The notes beneath the pieces are model-generated. The model did no database searches, was not told the DNA's origin, and was given only the letters and a program-made list of their open reading frames with translations. The position numbers and the translations under genes were made by a program. Of a stretch of DNA of 38,563 bases, positions 30,192 through 38,563 are shown piece after piece; the stretch's first letter is position 1; each line of letters opens with the position of its first letter. The DNA is from Protostelium mycophagum (Eukaryota; Evosea; Variosea; Protosteliida; Protosteliaceae), in NCBI GenBank assembly GCA_002081555.1, contig KV921087.1, forward strand, positions 1,105 through 39,667, in the 5' to 3' direction.

Positions 30192-31262
30192 TCACAAAAG
30201 CCCCCCGTGCAGTCTGACAAAGGAGGCAACTTCTTGTGCCGCATCAGCCATTGCGTTGGCAGTGAGCGGGTTTGCCTCATCTCCTCTCAGCACAAAACCA
30301 TGGTAACAGCCAGGATAATAAACCCATTTGTTCACTGTAAAATTTCAATCAAATTTTTCTCAACAAAATTCTGTCAAGTTTTTTTGACAAAAAAGATCAA
30401 AATGATTCGTACGTACATAAACCTCTCTCGTTCGAGGTATTTTTTGTGGCTTCTTGTGCTGCAATCCTCTTGTCTTCCGTGAAAATCCCGTCAAACTGGC
30501 AAGTGATGGTGAGACTTGGTACGGCCAGGTCTTCCCAGTCTGCTGTCTCTGTTTTTGAAGGGTGAGCTACAGCTACCGCGTCTGCCAGACGTTCGCCTGT
30601 GAAGATTAAAATTAATTTATTTCAATATTTTGGTGCGTACCGGCATCGCTGCCCAGATGGAATGTGCCAGGTGCACCCCAGCAGATGCCAAAGACAATCA
30701 TCTTGGCGTGTCTGGTTTTGATGTCCCTTCCAGCTTCCACAAACTGTGGAAAGTCTCTGGGTGGGTGTTTTGCCATGAAGGGAGGCACAACCTGGCCATT
30801 TTTATCTAATGTACAAGACAAGATGGTTCACAAACCTTCAACAGGTATTCATCATCATTGGTTTGGTATTTGAAATCCACGTGATCTCCATCAAAGAAGT
30901 CGGGCACATACACCTTTCATATAATTTAATGATGTACATCAAGAAGGAGGAAGAACAAACCTTGGCACCTGTCAAGGCAGCGTACTTGTCGGCTAATACT
31001 TTGATGTTGTTGATGGCAATCCCAAATACGTCGTGAATGATGAAGAGGGCGACCTCTCTATTATCATCACCAGACACATATGTTTTTCTTCCAGCAACTA
31101 TTTCTGTGATGGCATCAGAGATCATTTTTAATCGTGCTCACCTTCTCTCCCTTTTGGCTCTCCCTTATGGATGTGACCTTTGCCGCAACATGCCAGGAGA
31201 GTATCCTCTGTGGTAGATGGAGCGAGAGGTGCAGAGTGGGGTAATTGGATTGCAGTAGACAT
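30192..31262 (-). CDS. Dienelactone hydrolase family protein
   Basis: Alpha/beta hydrolase with a Cys nucleophile, related to carboxymethylenebutenolidase; soluble. The start ATG at 31260-31262 gives MSTAIQLPHSAPLAPSTTED, followed by the family N-terminal CCGKGHIHKGEPKGRE. Introns then separate VAGRKTYVSGDD / ALFIIHDVFGIAINNIKVLA, VPDFFDGDHVDFKYQ, PRDFPQFVEAGRDIKTRHAK, the nucleophile elbow FGICWGAPGTFH (Cys), VPSLTITCQFDGIFTEDKRI (acid-containing segment), and WVYYPGCYHGFVLRGDE with the catalytic His. It ends FVRLHGGLL with TGA at 30192-30194. The whole triad region is present, so it should be active, but the natural substrate of eukaryotic members is generally unknown. Confidence 0.9.
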
Positions 31263-31367
31263 TTGTTTTGAAGTTGTTCGTGTTTGTGGTGATCAAAACG
31301 TTTGGTGGTTTTCTGGCACGTGACTACGTCTGCAATTTTACAACTCGCCAACACAAGAGTACTTGCA

Positions 31368-31507
31368 AAGAAGAAGTACGTGCAGATCTCCAACAGCCCA
31401 ACGATCATGAGCTTCGACAGGTGAAAAACCAACACTAAACGTTGAATTTTGCCTGTTATCTACTGTTTAGATCTATTATTGTTTCAAAGTGGAGATAAGC
31501 AGACCAA
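31368..31507 (+). pseudogene. Duplicated fragment of the ATPase/UMPS 3' junction
   Basis: Diverged copy of 22637-22770. It opens with AAGAAGAAGTACGTGCAGAT, continues CCAACAGCCCAACGATCATG against CCAACAGCCCGACGGTCATG in the source, and near its end has GAGATAAGCAGACCA. It includes sequence from the ends of both convergent genes, so it was copied as DNA across the junction, not from one mRNA. It lies between two unrelated minus-strand genes and is too short to be functional. Confidence 0.85.
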
Positions 31508-31534
31508 ACAAGATTTTAAAATTTATTTGAGGAT

Positions 31535-33017
31535 TTATTTCTGTTGAAAGACATCCACACACCATTTTACAGTCTGTTCGGTCGTCCATTGCGGTTTATA
31601 ATTCAGCAGCTCCTTAGCTCTGGAGTCATCTGCCACAACATCTGTTGCGATCTGTGTTCATCATTAGAAAGACTTTCTTCAATTGTAGATGTGATTGTAG
31701 AATGGCATTAGAAAGTGACGTACCACGTCCCAGAGGGCGGGTTGTAGGAACTCGAGCTCTCCCAAATTAGGCTTATAATTGAAAAGGCTGCACAAGTAGA
31801 GGAACTTCTCCACACAATGAGAGATGATGAACATCACCAAGTAGCTGTGGCTCTCTGTTTTGATGTGGCCTTTTCCAAAATAATGCTATACCATTCAATC
31901 AGTATCTGTGCTGAATCGCATAAAGACACCGACATTGTAGATTTTCCTGGTGTCTCCAAAAGTCAAAGGGGTCTGCTCGTTTCGGCCTGTTGCCACAAAG
32001 GCAGTGCCACCGACACCTGGCACATCTCTCCTTAATGCATCTTCTAAACAGAGGTGAACCGCCGACAGATCTTGGACACAGATGAAAGAATGGACATAAT
32101 TGCCCGAGAGATCTTTGTGGGCTGGGTCCTTTTGAATGTTCTGCATGATCGTCTGATGAACACCTTTAGGGCTGCGCACACCTCTGCCTTTTTTAATAAT
32201 TGATTGATTAAGAGGATGTACAATGGTTGCTTACTGTGCTGCTCTGATGGCTGCAGTCTTGAGGCCGTTCTTTCCGTGTGCTTGTCTCACAACCTGCTCT
32301 GATTCTCGCTTCGATCTAACATACACAGAGGGCATCACTGGCTCTGGGAATTCATTTTCGTCGCTGATCCAATGTGTCCTCTTTGAGAAGACATTAAGGA
32401 GATTATGATAAGGCACAGATACGATTCCAGAGCTTGTCGAGACCACCATCTCTGCTTTAGAGGCGACAGCGGCATCGATGACGTTCTGTGTTCCTGGGTG
32501 TGTCAGATTCTTTTCATCAATTCAGATCACCTCCAACATTGATACGACGGCTGAGATTGTACAAGTGCTCCCCTCTCTCCCAGTACCTCATGATGGCAGC
32601 AGTGTGGAAAATGACATCAACAGATTGTCCATTTTTGAAAGGTTTAGATATCGCCTCTTCTGTTGATTTCTTGTCCGAAAGATCGACCTTTACGAATTCG
32701 ATCTTGGAAATGTTATCATCTGATCCTGGCAGAACATCGATACTTCTGATGTTTTCTTCTCCTCTTGCCAACAGCAGGTCAATCAAAGACGACCCCAAAG
32801 CTCCACTTCCTCCAGTCACAACGTAATTCAGGCCGGTCTTAGGAGGCACCACCTTCGTCATGTCTATGTTTTTATAATCGACCGCGTCTAATTCGGCGGG
32901 AGTTGGGCATGGTCTAGAAGGAACATCAGCGCTGTTAGGTCCTTCTAGTTTCTTCTTTAAGAGGAAGAGATAGATACTGGAGATGGCCACTCCAACCAAG
33001 ACGGTGGCTCCGATCAT
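31535..33017 (-). CDS. Membrane-anchored 3beta-hydroxysteroid dehydrogenase-like SDR
   Basis: Extended short-chain dehydrogenase, closest in layout to NSDHL/ERG26 and 3beta-HSD enzymes that act on sterols at the ER. ATG at 33015-33017 starts an N-terminal membrane anchor (MIGATVLVGVAISSIYLFLL followed by KKK). The Rossmann motif is VVTGGSGALGSSLIDLLLAR (~32775-32830). VDVIFHTAAIMRYWERGEHL and RINVGGTQNVIDAAV follow, then MVVSTSSGIVSVPY (~32400-32450) and the catalytic YVRSK (YxxxK, ~32310-32330). The C-terminal half has YVHSFICVQDLSAVHLCLED and, after introns, ELLNYKPQWTTEQTVKWCVD ending VFQQK with TAA at 31535-31537. The frame extends upstream of 33017 without an ATG, so I use 33017. Exact substrate is inferred. 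Confidence 0.85.
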
Positions 33018-33213
33018 GATGTTCTGTTGTGGATCAAGGGACGAGGATGTCTTTCGCAATGTCACAGTCAATCTTTTGACATCTTGGAGCCAAAAATTTT
33101 ATTTTCTTCTCTCCCAGCGGGTTGTACATCTGCATCTGATTGATGTTGGATTTTTGTCTGATTATAGAACTGTCGATAGGAATCGACACTAAGAAGCTGT
33201 TGTGATTCTTCGT

Positions 33214-33448
33214 TTACTCGTTTACTCGTTTATTCAGCCGCAAGTTGGCCTGTTTTACAACTGGCCTGGGTGCATTGCACGCCGTTACCCCGGCTCAGGG
33301 TAAAGTATTGGTGATTGTCAGTTTGTGCCTCTATGTGTCATTGTATTCTTCTATATGTATGGAAGATATCCTAGTCATTTGGGACTCTGCGTACTTATTT
33401 GTTTGGTGGTGTGTGGGTCTATTAGATCTCTTCAATTGAGACTCTCTT
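33214..33448 (+). repeat. Dispersed repeat, copy 2
   Basis: Second copy of the repeat at 15826-16105, same orientation, starting TTTACTCG direct repeats and ending GAGACTCTCTT. It lacks the ~20-bp internal segment present in copy 1. It lies about 200 bp upstream of the start of the SDR gene, just as copy 1 lies about 120 bp upstream of the receptor gene, a minus-strand gene in both cases. Confidence 0.8.
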
Positions 33449-34265
33449 ATTTATGTGGGTCTGTGTCTATGTTGGGTGGATGGGAGGGCAACCAACATGT
33501 TGGTTGGGTCATATGTGGGTCTGTCAACCAACGTCTTTGGCAGGGTTGCATTTTTCAGTGTCAGAGTGTGTATTGTTGTTGTGCCACTTGTGTTGCTGTT
33601 GTGTTTGGTTCATTGTTGTGAAAACAACATTAAAACACAAGTAACAGCAAAGTGCTGTCTGACAACATTTTCTACTATGAGTCAACAAGCAATTTGTTGT
33701 CTTTTATTAGAATGTTGTGTATACTTACACGAGAAGGAATGGGAAAGAGATAACAAAAACAAAGAGAAAGATAACTCAAAGACGCGCCCTGATTCGGGAC
33801 ATTGCGCTTCAAGTGCTTTATTACTCGGCCATAACGGCCGTTCCATAAACACTTGAATCCTCCTAATTTCCGCGTTGCGCATTGTAAACGTGCACGCATA
33901 ACTTTGCGAACTTTAATAAATAAACAACAGCGTTGATTTAAACGTTGTTGCAACTTGTGAATAAATTATATTAATTTATTCGTTCTTTGTGTCATCAATG
34001 CCTGACATCTTTAAAGAGATACCACCAGCTACACCCTGGAAAGAACAGCAAGACTGCAGCTACTTTGAACCTGCCTAAAGATCAGTGCTCATCTATCATT
34101 GCATCTGTCAAAAACCTGAGGCTCATTGCATTGCATCAGCCTCATATTATCCCTTGATTGATTGGTCATCAATGATTTGTTCAAACTGAAAGTACTCCAG
34201 AGACCAAGTCATTGCCAAGTACACCCTCAGAGAGACCTAAGGAACAACTTAGGCATCAGCATTAA
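33449..34265. other. Gene-poor stretch: T/G-rich then AT-rich DNA
   Basis: 33449-33650 is rich in TGTGGGTCTGT / TGTTGTTGTG-like words and yields only low-complexity Cys-rich frames. 33780-33960 has a GC-richer island with GCCATAACGGCC, followed by AT-rich sequence. From about 34000 frames become protein-like but are interrupted by many stops, perhaps the upstream part of the decayed ORF at 34266. Confidence 0.5.
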
Positions 34266-34778
34266 CTTGTACTCACTAGCTTTGCAGAGGCAATCTCTAC
34301 TCTAGAGGATAGAATCAACACTACCAATGTTGCAGTTTCCAAACTTATTGTAGAAGCTCTTTACAACAAGGATTCAGCAACAAAGTTAGAAGAAACCAAA
34401 AAAATTACTGATGCCCTTGAGAGAGCACAACAGACAAGGAGCCAATACCTCACTTTTGTTGACTATACTAAAAAAGAACCCAGCCAGAAGAAGAGCCAAG
34501 AAGAATAGGCAATTAGGAATTGTGCCTCAACCCATATTGACAGCAATTCTGACAGAGTTAATGCAGACAACCAAGATATCTTGATCCATCCAGAAAACCA
34601 CCAAAGAGCTCAAGAAGATCAAGAGGCAGAAGAAACTACTGGCACAGAGGCCAAAAATAGAAGAAGTAGAGAGAAGGAAGAAAGACCTACAGACGAATTA
34701 ATCAACAAAATGAAGGTCTCAAAAATCGACCCCAAAGATGTGAGAATAAGAAGTAAAGGAACAAGTATAGAACATTAA
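34266..34778 (+). pseudogene. Decayed ORF, possibly transposon-derived
   Basis: One frame stays open for about 170 codons apart from a single TAG near 34506. The part before reads AEAISTLEDRINTTNVAVSK and LVEALYNKD-like residues (helical, coiled-coil-like); the part after is highly charged (AQEDQEAEETTGTEAKNRRS) and ends at 34778. It lacks an ATG at its 5' end. The mixed coiled-coil and charged composition, and the neighbouring hAT remnant, suggest an element-derived accessory protein, but no family is identified. Confidence 0.4.
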
Positions 34779-35201
34779 AGGAACAATAGTCATATCTTTA
34801 CTATGAATGATACTGCAATATTAAAAATTGTTCTATATGATAAAAGAAAGAATTTAGGATATAGGTTGCCAGTGAAAATGTGGTCTCAATATCATTTATA
34901 ATTAAGATAAATATAAAATACTATAAAGAACATATGTTCTGTTCCTTGATCTGTTCTTTTTTGCAACTCATTTATTGCGCTTATGAACAGGATAGCATAA
35001 AACCAACCAATTTCCAAGGCCAAAGAATCCAAAAATAAAAAATAAATCAAATTTGACCAACCATAGCAAAGTTATGACAAAGTCAAATAAAGTCAAAATG
35101 TTCTGTTTTCCACTCTACGTGAGGATAACTGTCTACAACAACTGGGAGGACTTTCTGCAAAGGACTCCTGGTTTTGTTGATTCAACATCTCAGGAGGACC
35201 T
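34779..35201. other. AT-rich spacer
   Basis: Sequence rich in A and T with words such as ATGTTCTGTT repeated (34932-34960 and 35098-35110). No ORF, RNA gene or recognisable terminal repeat is supported. Confidence 0.4.
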
Positions 35202-35849
35202 TTAGATCTGCCAGATCCTATCTACAAGTAAGTGACACATCATGGGCATGATTCTCAGACACAAGTGACAGTTCATGCTATCTAATGCATGATTGATAAT
35301 GCCACATGTTGATAGAAGAGCACAATAAAGACTCTTAGCTGATGCGGGCAGTGCCTTTCGAAATTCTGGGGCTAAGATGAGATGAAACAATTGATGCTGT
35401 GTGGATTTGAAGGCTGTTGCATTTTTGGCAAGCCAGCACAGCATTATTCTGATGGCATCATCTACCAAGTATAGAGTACCCATTGTGGTGATTGACTTCT
35501 GGATCTTCTGTTGTTTTTTGTCCTCTTTTGACTCCATAAGATGGCTGATTAAATGTGGCGTTGAAGTTTGATTGTCTTTGCGCCACTGCGTTCCTCCAAA
35601 TATCTTTGCCACATCTACATTTTCATCTAAATAATGAATTGAAGAAGATGAACAACTCCTACCTCTTACATTTAAAGATCAGACCTGCAGATCTCTTTGA
35701 TTTCTCTGTGCCAAATCAACTGTAGGTGGCTCAAAATGTGTGGCCTTCTTGGCCATCATCTTTTGGTAGTTTATGATGGCTCCTTTGGCAGATGTGGGTC
35801 CCCCACCTTCGGATGCAGAGTTGCCATCAGATGCCACCTCTTCTGACAT
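35202..35849 (-). mobile_element. hAT-like transposase remnant (N-terminal part only)
   Basis: Two minus-strand exons. The first, from ATG at 35847-35849, reads MSEEVASDGNSASEGGGPTS, then IINYQKMMAKKATHFEPP. It joins through an intron (~35619-35683, ending GGCAAAG) to IFGGTQWRKDNQTSTPHLIS and HLMES, which resembles the C-terminal half of a BED zinc finger (T..L..HL). IRIMLCWLAKNATAFKSTQH and FRKALPASAKSLY follow, matching the hAT pattern in which a conserved W/F-x-A-x-x-x-x-PFS segment precedes FR.LL. The frame stops at 35202 with no catalytic RNase H core in the window, so this is a truncated element. The first BED Cys pair is not visible. Confidence 0.5.
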
Positions 35850-37701
35850 TGTAGCTGTGCAAAGTCCAAAAATGATCTGAGACAAACAGAGATGTATAAA
35901 AAAGCCAAACAGAGACAAAATAGAGACAAAATAGAGTCAGCACAGAGACACCATTTATATCAGAGACAGATCAGCACCAAATTATAGACAAGACAAGACA
36001 CAAGTTTAGCTGGATGGGCTTCACGCTTGTCCAACTGCGCAGCCACAGGACGTCAATTTTGTCAGGGGCTCTCAAACCTCTGATTGAATTTTGCGTCCAC
36101 ATATTATATCATGGATCTTGTTTGTAGAGAATTCCAATTCCGGAATTTTTAAATAAAAATTATTTATCTTGTGCTGCCTAAATAAAATTGATGACAATTT
36201 GTACCATGATGTTATTCATCTTTGTGAAAATTTTCAAAATTATTTAAACACTGCCTGGGGGGTGTTATGACATGACATTTAAATTGTAAATAAAATAACA
36301 AATGCATTGCAAAGATAAATGCATTACAATAACCACAGTTATCTCGGATTTCGGAATTGTAGATGATTGTAATTACGCATGTAATTCACAATCAATTATC
36401 TCGACTTCAAATCACGGAAAAACACAGATTCCAATTGTACATCTTAACGTGATTCAACTGCGCCTAAAGTTGCGGTAAAGATGCACTCAAAACCAACGGA
36501 AATATCTGGTTCTTCTCACGGGATTTTTGAGGCTTTTTCATTGAAAATTATCTGTGGCATTTCCGGCCGTTAAAAGTGCTTAAATAAATCCGCACTTGAA
36601 GCGGCTTCAAACCCCAACAGCTGTCTTTGAGTTTCTTCTTCTTTCTTGGGTTCTTTTCTGTCTTTGGATTTCCCCTAGGACCTTGCATCTCCAGTAGTGT
36701 GAGTCATTTCTAACACTCCTGCATGGCTCTTGTTGTAGATCAGATTATTTTAACATACAAATGCAGAATGTTTTTGCCGGAATAAGATCACCTGCATAGA
36801 CTTTCTCTTTGTCCCAACTTTAGAAGGTACGTTTCCACAATTGCTGCTCTCTACAATGATATTGAAGATGGTGTGAGATCTGCTGGTGGTCTTGTTCATG
36901 TACATAGAGCCAATGTCGCAGTTTCTTTATGATATCAAGACTTATGTATCTGAATGTTTTTAGAAGAAAATAAACCTGCGGATGTTGCGTTGTAGAAATC
37001 GTCTTGTTTGTCACTCAGGAAATATTTAGGTAAGTTCTCCTTGATCAAAGAAAAATAGTCAATAAAAACATCATTTTTTCTGAAAAACAAGCTGACGCTG
37101 GGGTGTGCAATCTACCCAGCAACAAATTCGTCGCAGCCCGCCTTTTTGACAGCAGTTGCCAGTGTGACCACACCTGGTCTGAGGCCAATCATTGTAGTTT
37201 AATAGATTCTTGTTTTCCATTTATTTATATTCTTTTGTTATTATTTGGTAAGAGGAATGGTGTTATCTATATGGTAAGAAAGAGACTGAGCAAGCCAAAC
37301 AAACACCGACTCGACTCTTACAATTTTTATTGTCTTGACTTGGACTCAATAATTTTGTCTCGTGCTGACTCTGCCATTTGCTGTTGACTCGATTTTTAAC
37401 TCGCTTTAAAATTAGAGTCAAGTCGGCTCCAACTCTGTCTCGACTCTGGACTCTGCAGGTCTTTACTGTCTTTACTATTTTCTTAAAATATGTCATTATA
37501 ACAGTAAATTTAATGATTTTTACATTTAAAAAGCTGCCTTTAGTATTATTTTTTGGTAATTTGCAAAATTGGGATGGACTGAACCAACTCATGATTCTGT
37601 TTATAAATTAGAAACAACTCATCAATTTATAACTAAGCCCCACATAGAACCAAATGAAATGATTTTTGAGTTCTATTGAACAACTGGGATTGACAATAAA
37701 A
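35850..37701. other. AT-rich DNA with no firm gene
   Basis: Mostly AT-rich. Around 36970-37080 the minus strand has a protein-like stretch (DYFSLIKENLPKYFLSDKQD, then DFYNATSAG), ending at a possible GT donor near 36975. A second minus-strand frame lies at 36820-37014. I could not join them into a convincing gene. 37280-37450 carries several GACTC/GAGTC-rich words (ACTCGACTCT, GACTCTGCCA, TGACTCGATT), a local low-complexity feature. No RNA gene is recognised. Confidence 0.4.
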
Positions 37702-38356
37702 TCACAAGTGTTTATAAAAACTCTGGTATAATTTTGCGGTCTCTGAACCAGGATGATTTTGTTTTATGTAAGAGAAGAGGCTGTCGCCACCTCCAATAAA
37801 ACGGCCTTCTCTCGTATAAACAAAGGGGGATGTTCGGTGATTCTCTCCCCCAATTATGTGTTTCTAAAGACATTAATGTTCTTTTTTCAAAAAATGGTTG
37901 ATGTTTCTCAATGTTGAGGATGCCGGAGAGTACGATATCCTCATATATTGTATTTCTTGTATACAATAAAAACACAAAACATTGCTGAATGACAAAATTA
38001 CTCACTGGACGGTTTCGTAACCAATTCTGATAATCTGATCTCGTCTCATTTCCCTCTATAACAGGTTCTGCAAAGTAATATGATCCCATCTCGCGGAAAA
38101 TGGCCTCCGCCATCATCGTTGCTCTGGCATAGTTTCCGCAGGATACAAATCCTGCCACGTGTATGACCGTTGGATTATGATTGGAAGGGACAGGGTTATT
38201 GATTTGGGGCTTGTCCTGATGATCCATTGCCGAAGTATTTGTGGCGACAAAGATCACTGTCAACCATACAGCTGAGCAAATGACCATACAGATTACACCA
38301 ACAGTGGCAATCTTCGTTTTGCTTCCATTTCTCTGTTGATGATGGTGGCCAATCAT
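37702..38356 (-). CDS. Membrane-anchored glutaredoxin-like protein
   Basis: ATG at 38354-38356 (MIGHHHQQRNGSKTK) leads into one membrane helix (IATVGVICMVICSAVWLTVI). A lumenal or extracellular thioredoxin-fold segment follows: VIHVAGFVSCGNYARATMMA, MGSYYFAEPVIEGNETRSDY, then QNWLRNRP. After an intron beginning GTGAGTAATT, the last exon has HIIGGENHRTSPFVYTREGR and FIGGGDSLFSYIKQNH, ending TGA at 37702-37704. The order C-x-x-Y..A, W, then T-SP-V, GGG-F matches glutaredoxin-like domains, in particular the N-terminal domain of MDH1B-type proteins. Only one Cys (SCGNY) is at the active-site position, so thiol chemistry would be monothiol at best. The intron is long for this window. Confidence 0.6.
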
Positions 38357-38563
38357 TTTGATTGTAAACCAGAGGTTTTTGTTACCTGCCGTTGTTTGCA
38401 CAACATTTTTGTCGAGTTACGTAAATTTTCATCTGTGGGAAGAGGTGATGAGGTGACCACAACAACGATTGACGAGTTTGAGTGGGGTCATGATGATATC
38501 AAGTGCGAAGGATTACTGGAAAACACAAAAGCCAATAATTTGGCACCAAATGAGTGAGGAATC
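38357..38563. other. Upstream edge of the window
   Basis: Region 5' of the glutaredoxin-like gene. A plus-strand frame ending TGA near 38557 includes DEFEWGHDDIKCEGLLENTK and looks protein-like but overlaps the minus-strand start region and has no recognised domain. It may be a chance frame or the end of another gene. Confidence 0.3.

Larger units (their letters stand above)
1680..36997. repeat. Iterated word ATCTACAACG / CGTTGTAGAT on both strands
   Basis: The core CTACAACG or its complement CGTTGTAG occurs about 24 times by manual count. Positions include 1682, 1880, 1966, 2261, 3168, 6829, 9757, 10315, 13217, 14127, 14330, 17949, 18655, 19145, 19549, 20664, 21193, 22141, 22628, 23666, 25029, 28415, 28482 and 36989. 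Chance expectation for an 8-mer counted on both strands of this length is about 1.2. Copies lie in introns, spacers and exons; in exons they usually read I/V-Y-N-G/A or L-Q-R. Confidence 0.75.

Noticed and set aside
38336-38557. 73-codon plus-strand ORF at the right edge
   Set aside because: It overlaps the start of the minus-strand glutaredoxin-like gene, lacks a recognised domain and has an implausible N-terminus.
1-38563. tRNA, rRNA or CRISPR-like arrays
   Set aside because: No cloverleaf with A/B boxes, no rRNA-like stretch and no regularly spaced direct repeats were found on reading; the iterated 10-mer is irregularly spaced and in both orientations.

Overview
The window is nuclear DNA from a eukaryote. 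Its genes are split by many short GT..AG introns, most of them about 35-60 nt. I infer a unicellular member of Amorphea (holozoan or amoebozoan protist). The reasons are a UMP synthase fused in the order OPRT then OMPDC, a receptor with a tyrosine-kinase-like fold and a GPS motif, a hybrid histidine kinase, and a CENP-C with its cupin domain. The species cannot be named from the sequence. One 100-N assembly gap lies at 16193-16292.

Layout. 1-277 holds the edge of an unidentified minus-strand ORF. 706-3824 (+) is a xylulokinase. 4144-6133 (+) holds two tandem copies of an unidentified gene. 6191-9695 (-) is CENP-C: Mif2-like N-terminus, repetitive charged linker, CENP-C motif, cupin. 10010-15708 (-) is a large single-pass receptor: signal peptide, LRRs, IPT/TIG-like region, S/T repeats, GPS motif, membrane helix, tyrosine-kinase-like pseudokinase. 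15826-16292 is a dispersed repeat running up to the gap, followed by a 5'-truncated GST (16293-16779, +). 16978-22720 (+) is a divergent P4-like P-type ATPase. It converges on UMP synthase (22737-24747, -), with 16 nt between the stop codons. A small unidentified ORF (25043-25255, -) is divergent from a hybrid histidine kinase (25342-29328, +). 29349-29880 has ambiguous coding signal on both strands. 30192-31262 (-) is a dienelactone hydrolase family protein and 31535-33017 (-) a membrane-anchored 3beta-HSD-like SDR. Between these two lies a copied fragment of the ATPase/UMPS 3' junction. From 33.2 kb on the DNA is gene-poor: a second copy of the dispersed repeat, a decayed ORF, a hAT-like transposase remnant and AT-rich DNA. 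A membrane-anchored glutaredoxin-like protein (37702-38356, -) ends the window.

The genes do not form one pathway; this is a compact housekeeping and signalling region next to a transposon-rich flank. The two signals most worth attention are the LRR-IPT-GPS-TM-pseudokinase receptor and a very strongly over-represented DNA word, ATCTACAACG / CGTTGTAGAT. That word recurs in introns, exons and spacers on both strands. Two other palindromic words, GAAATTTC and TGACGTCA, are also over-represented. Exon joins were made by eye from frame and GT/AG, so exact boundaries are approximate.
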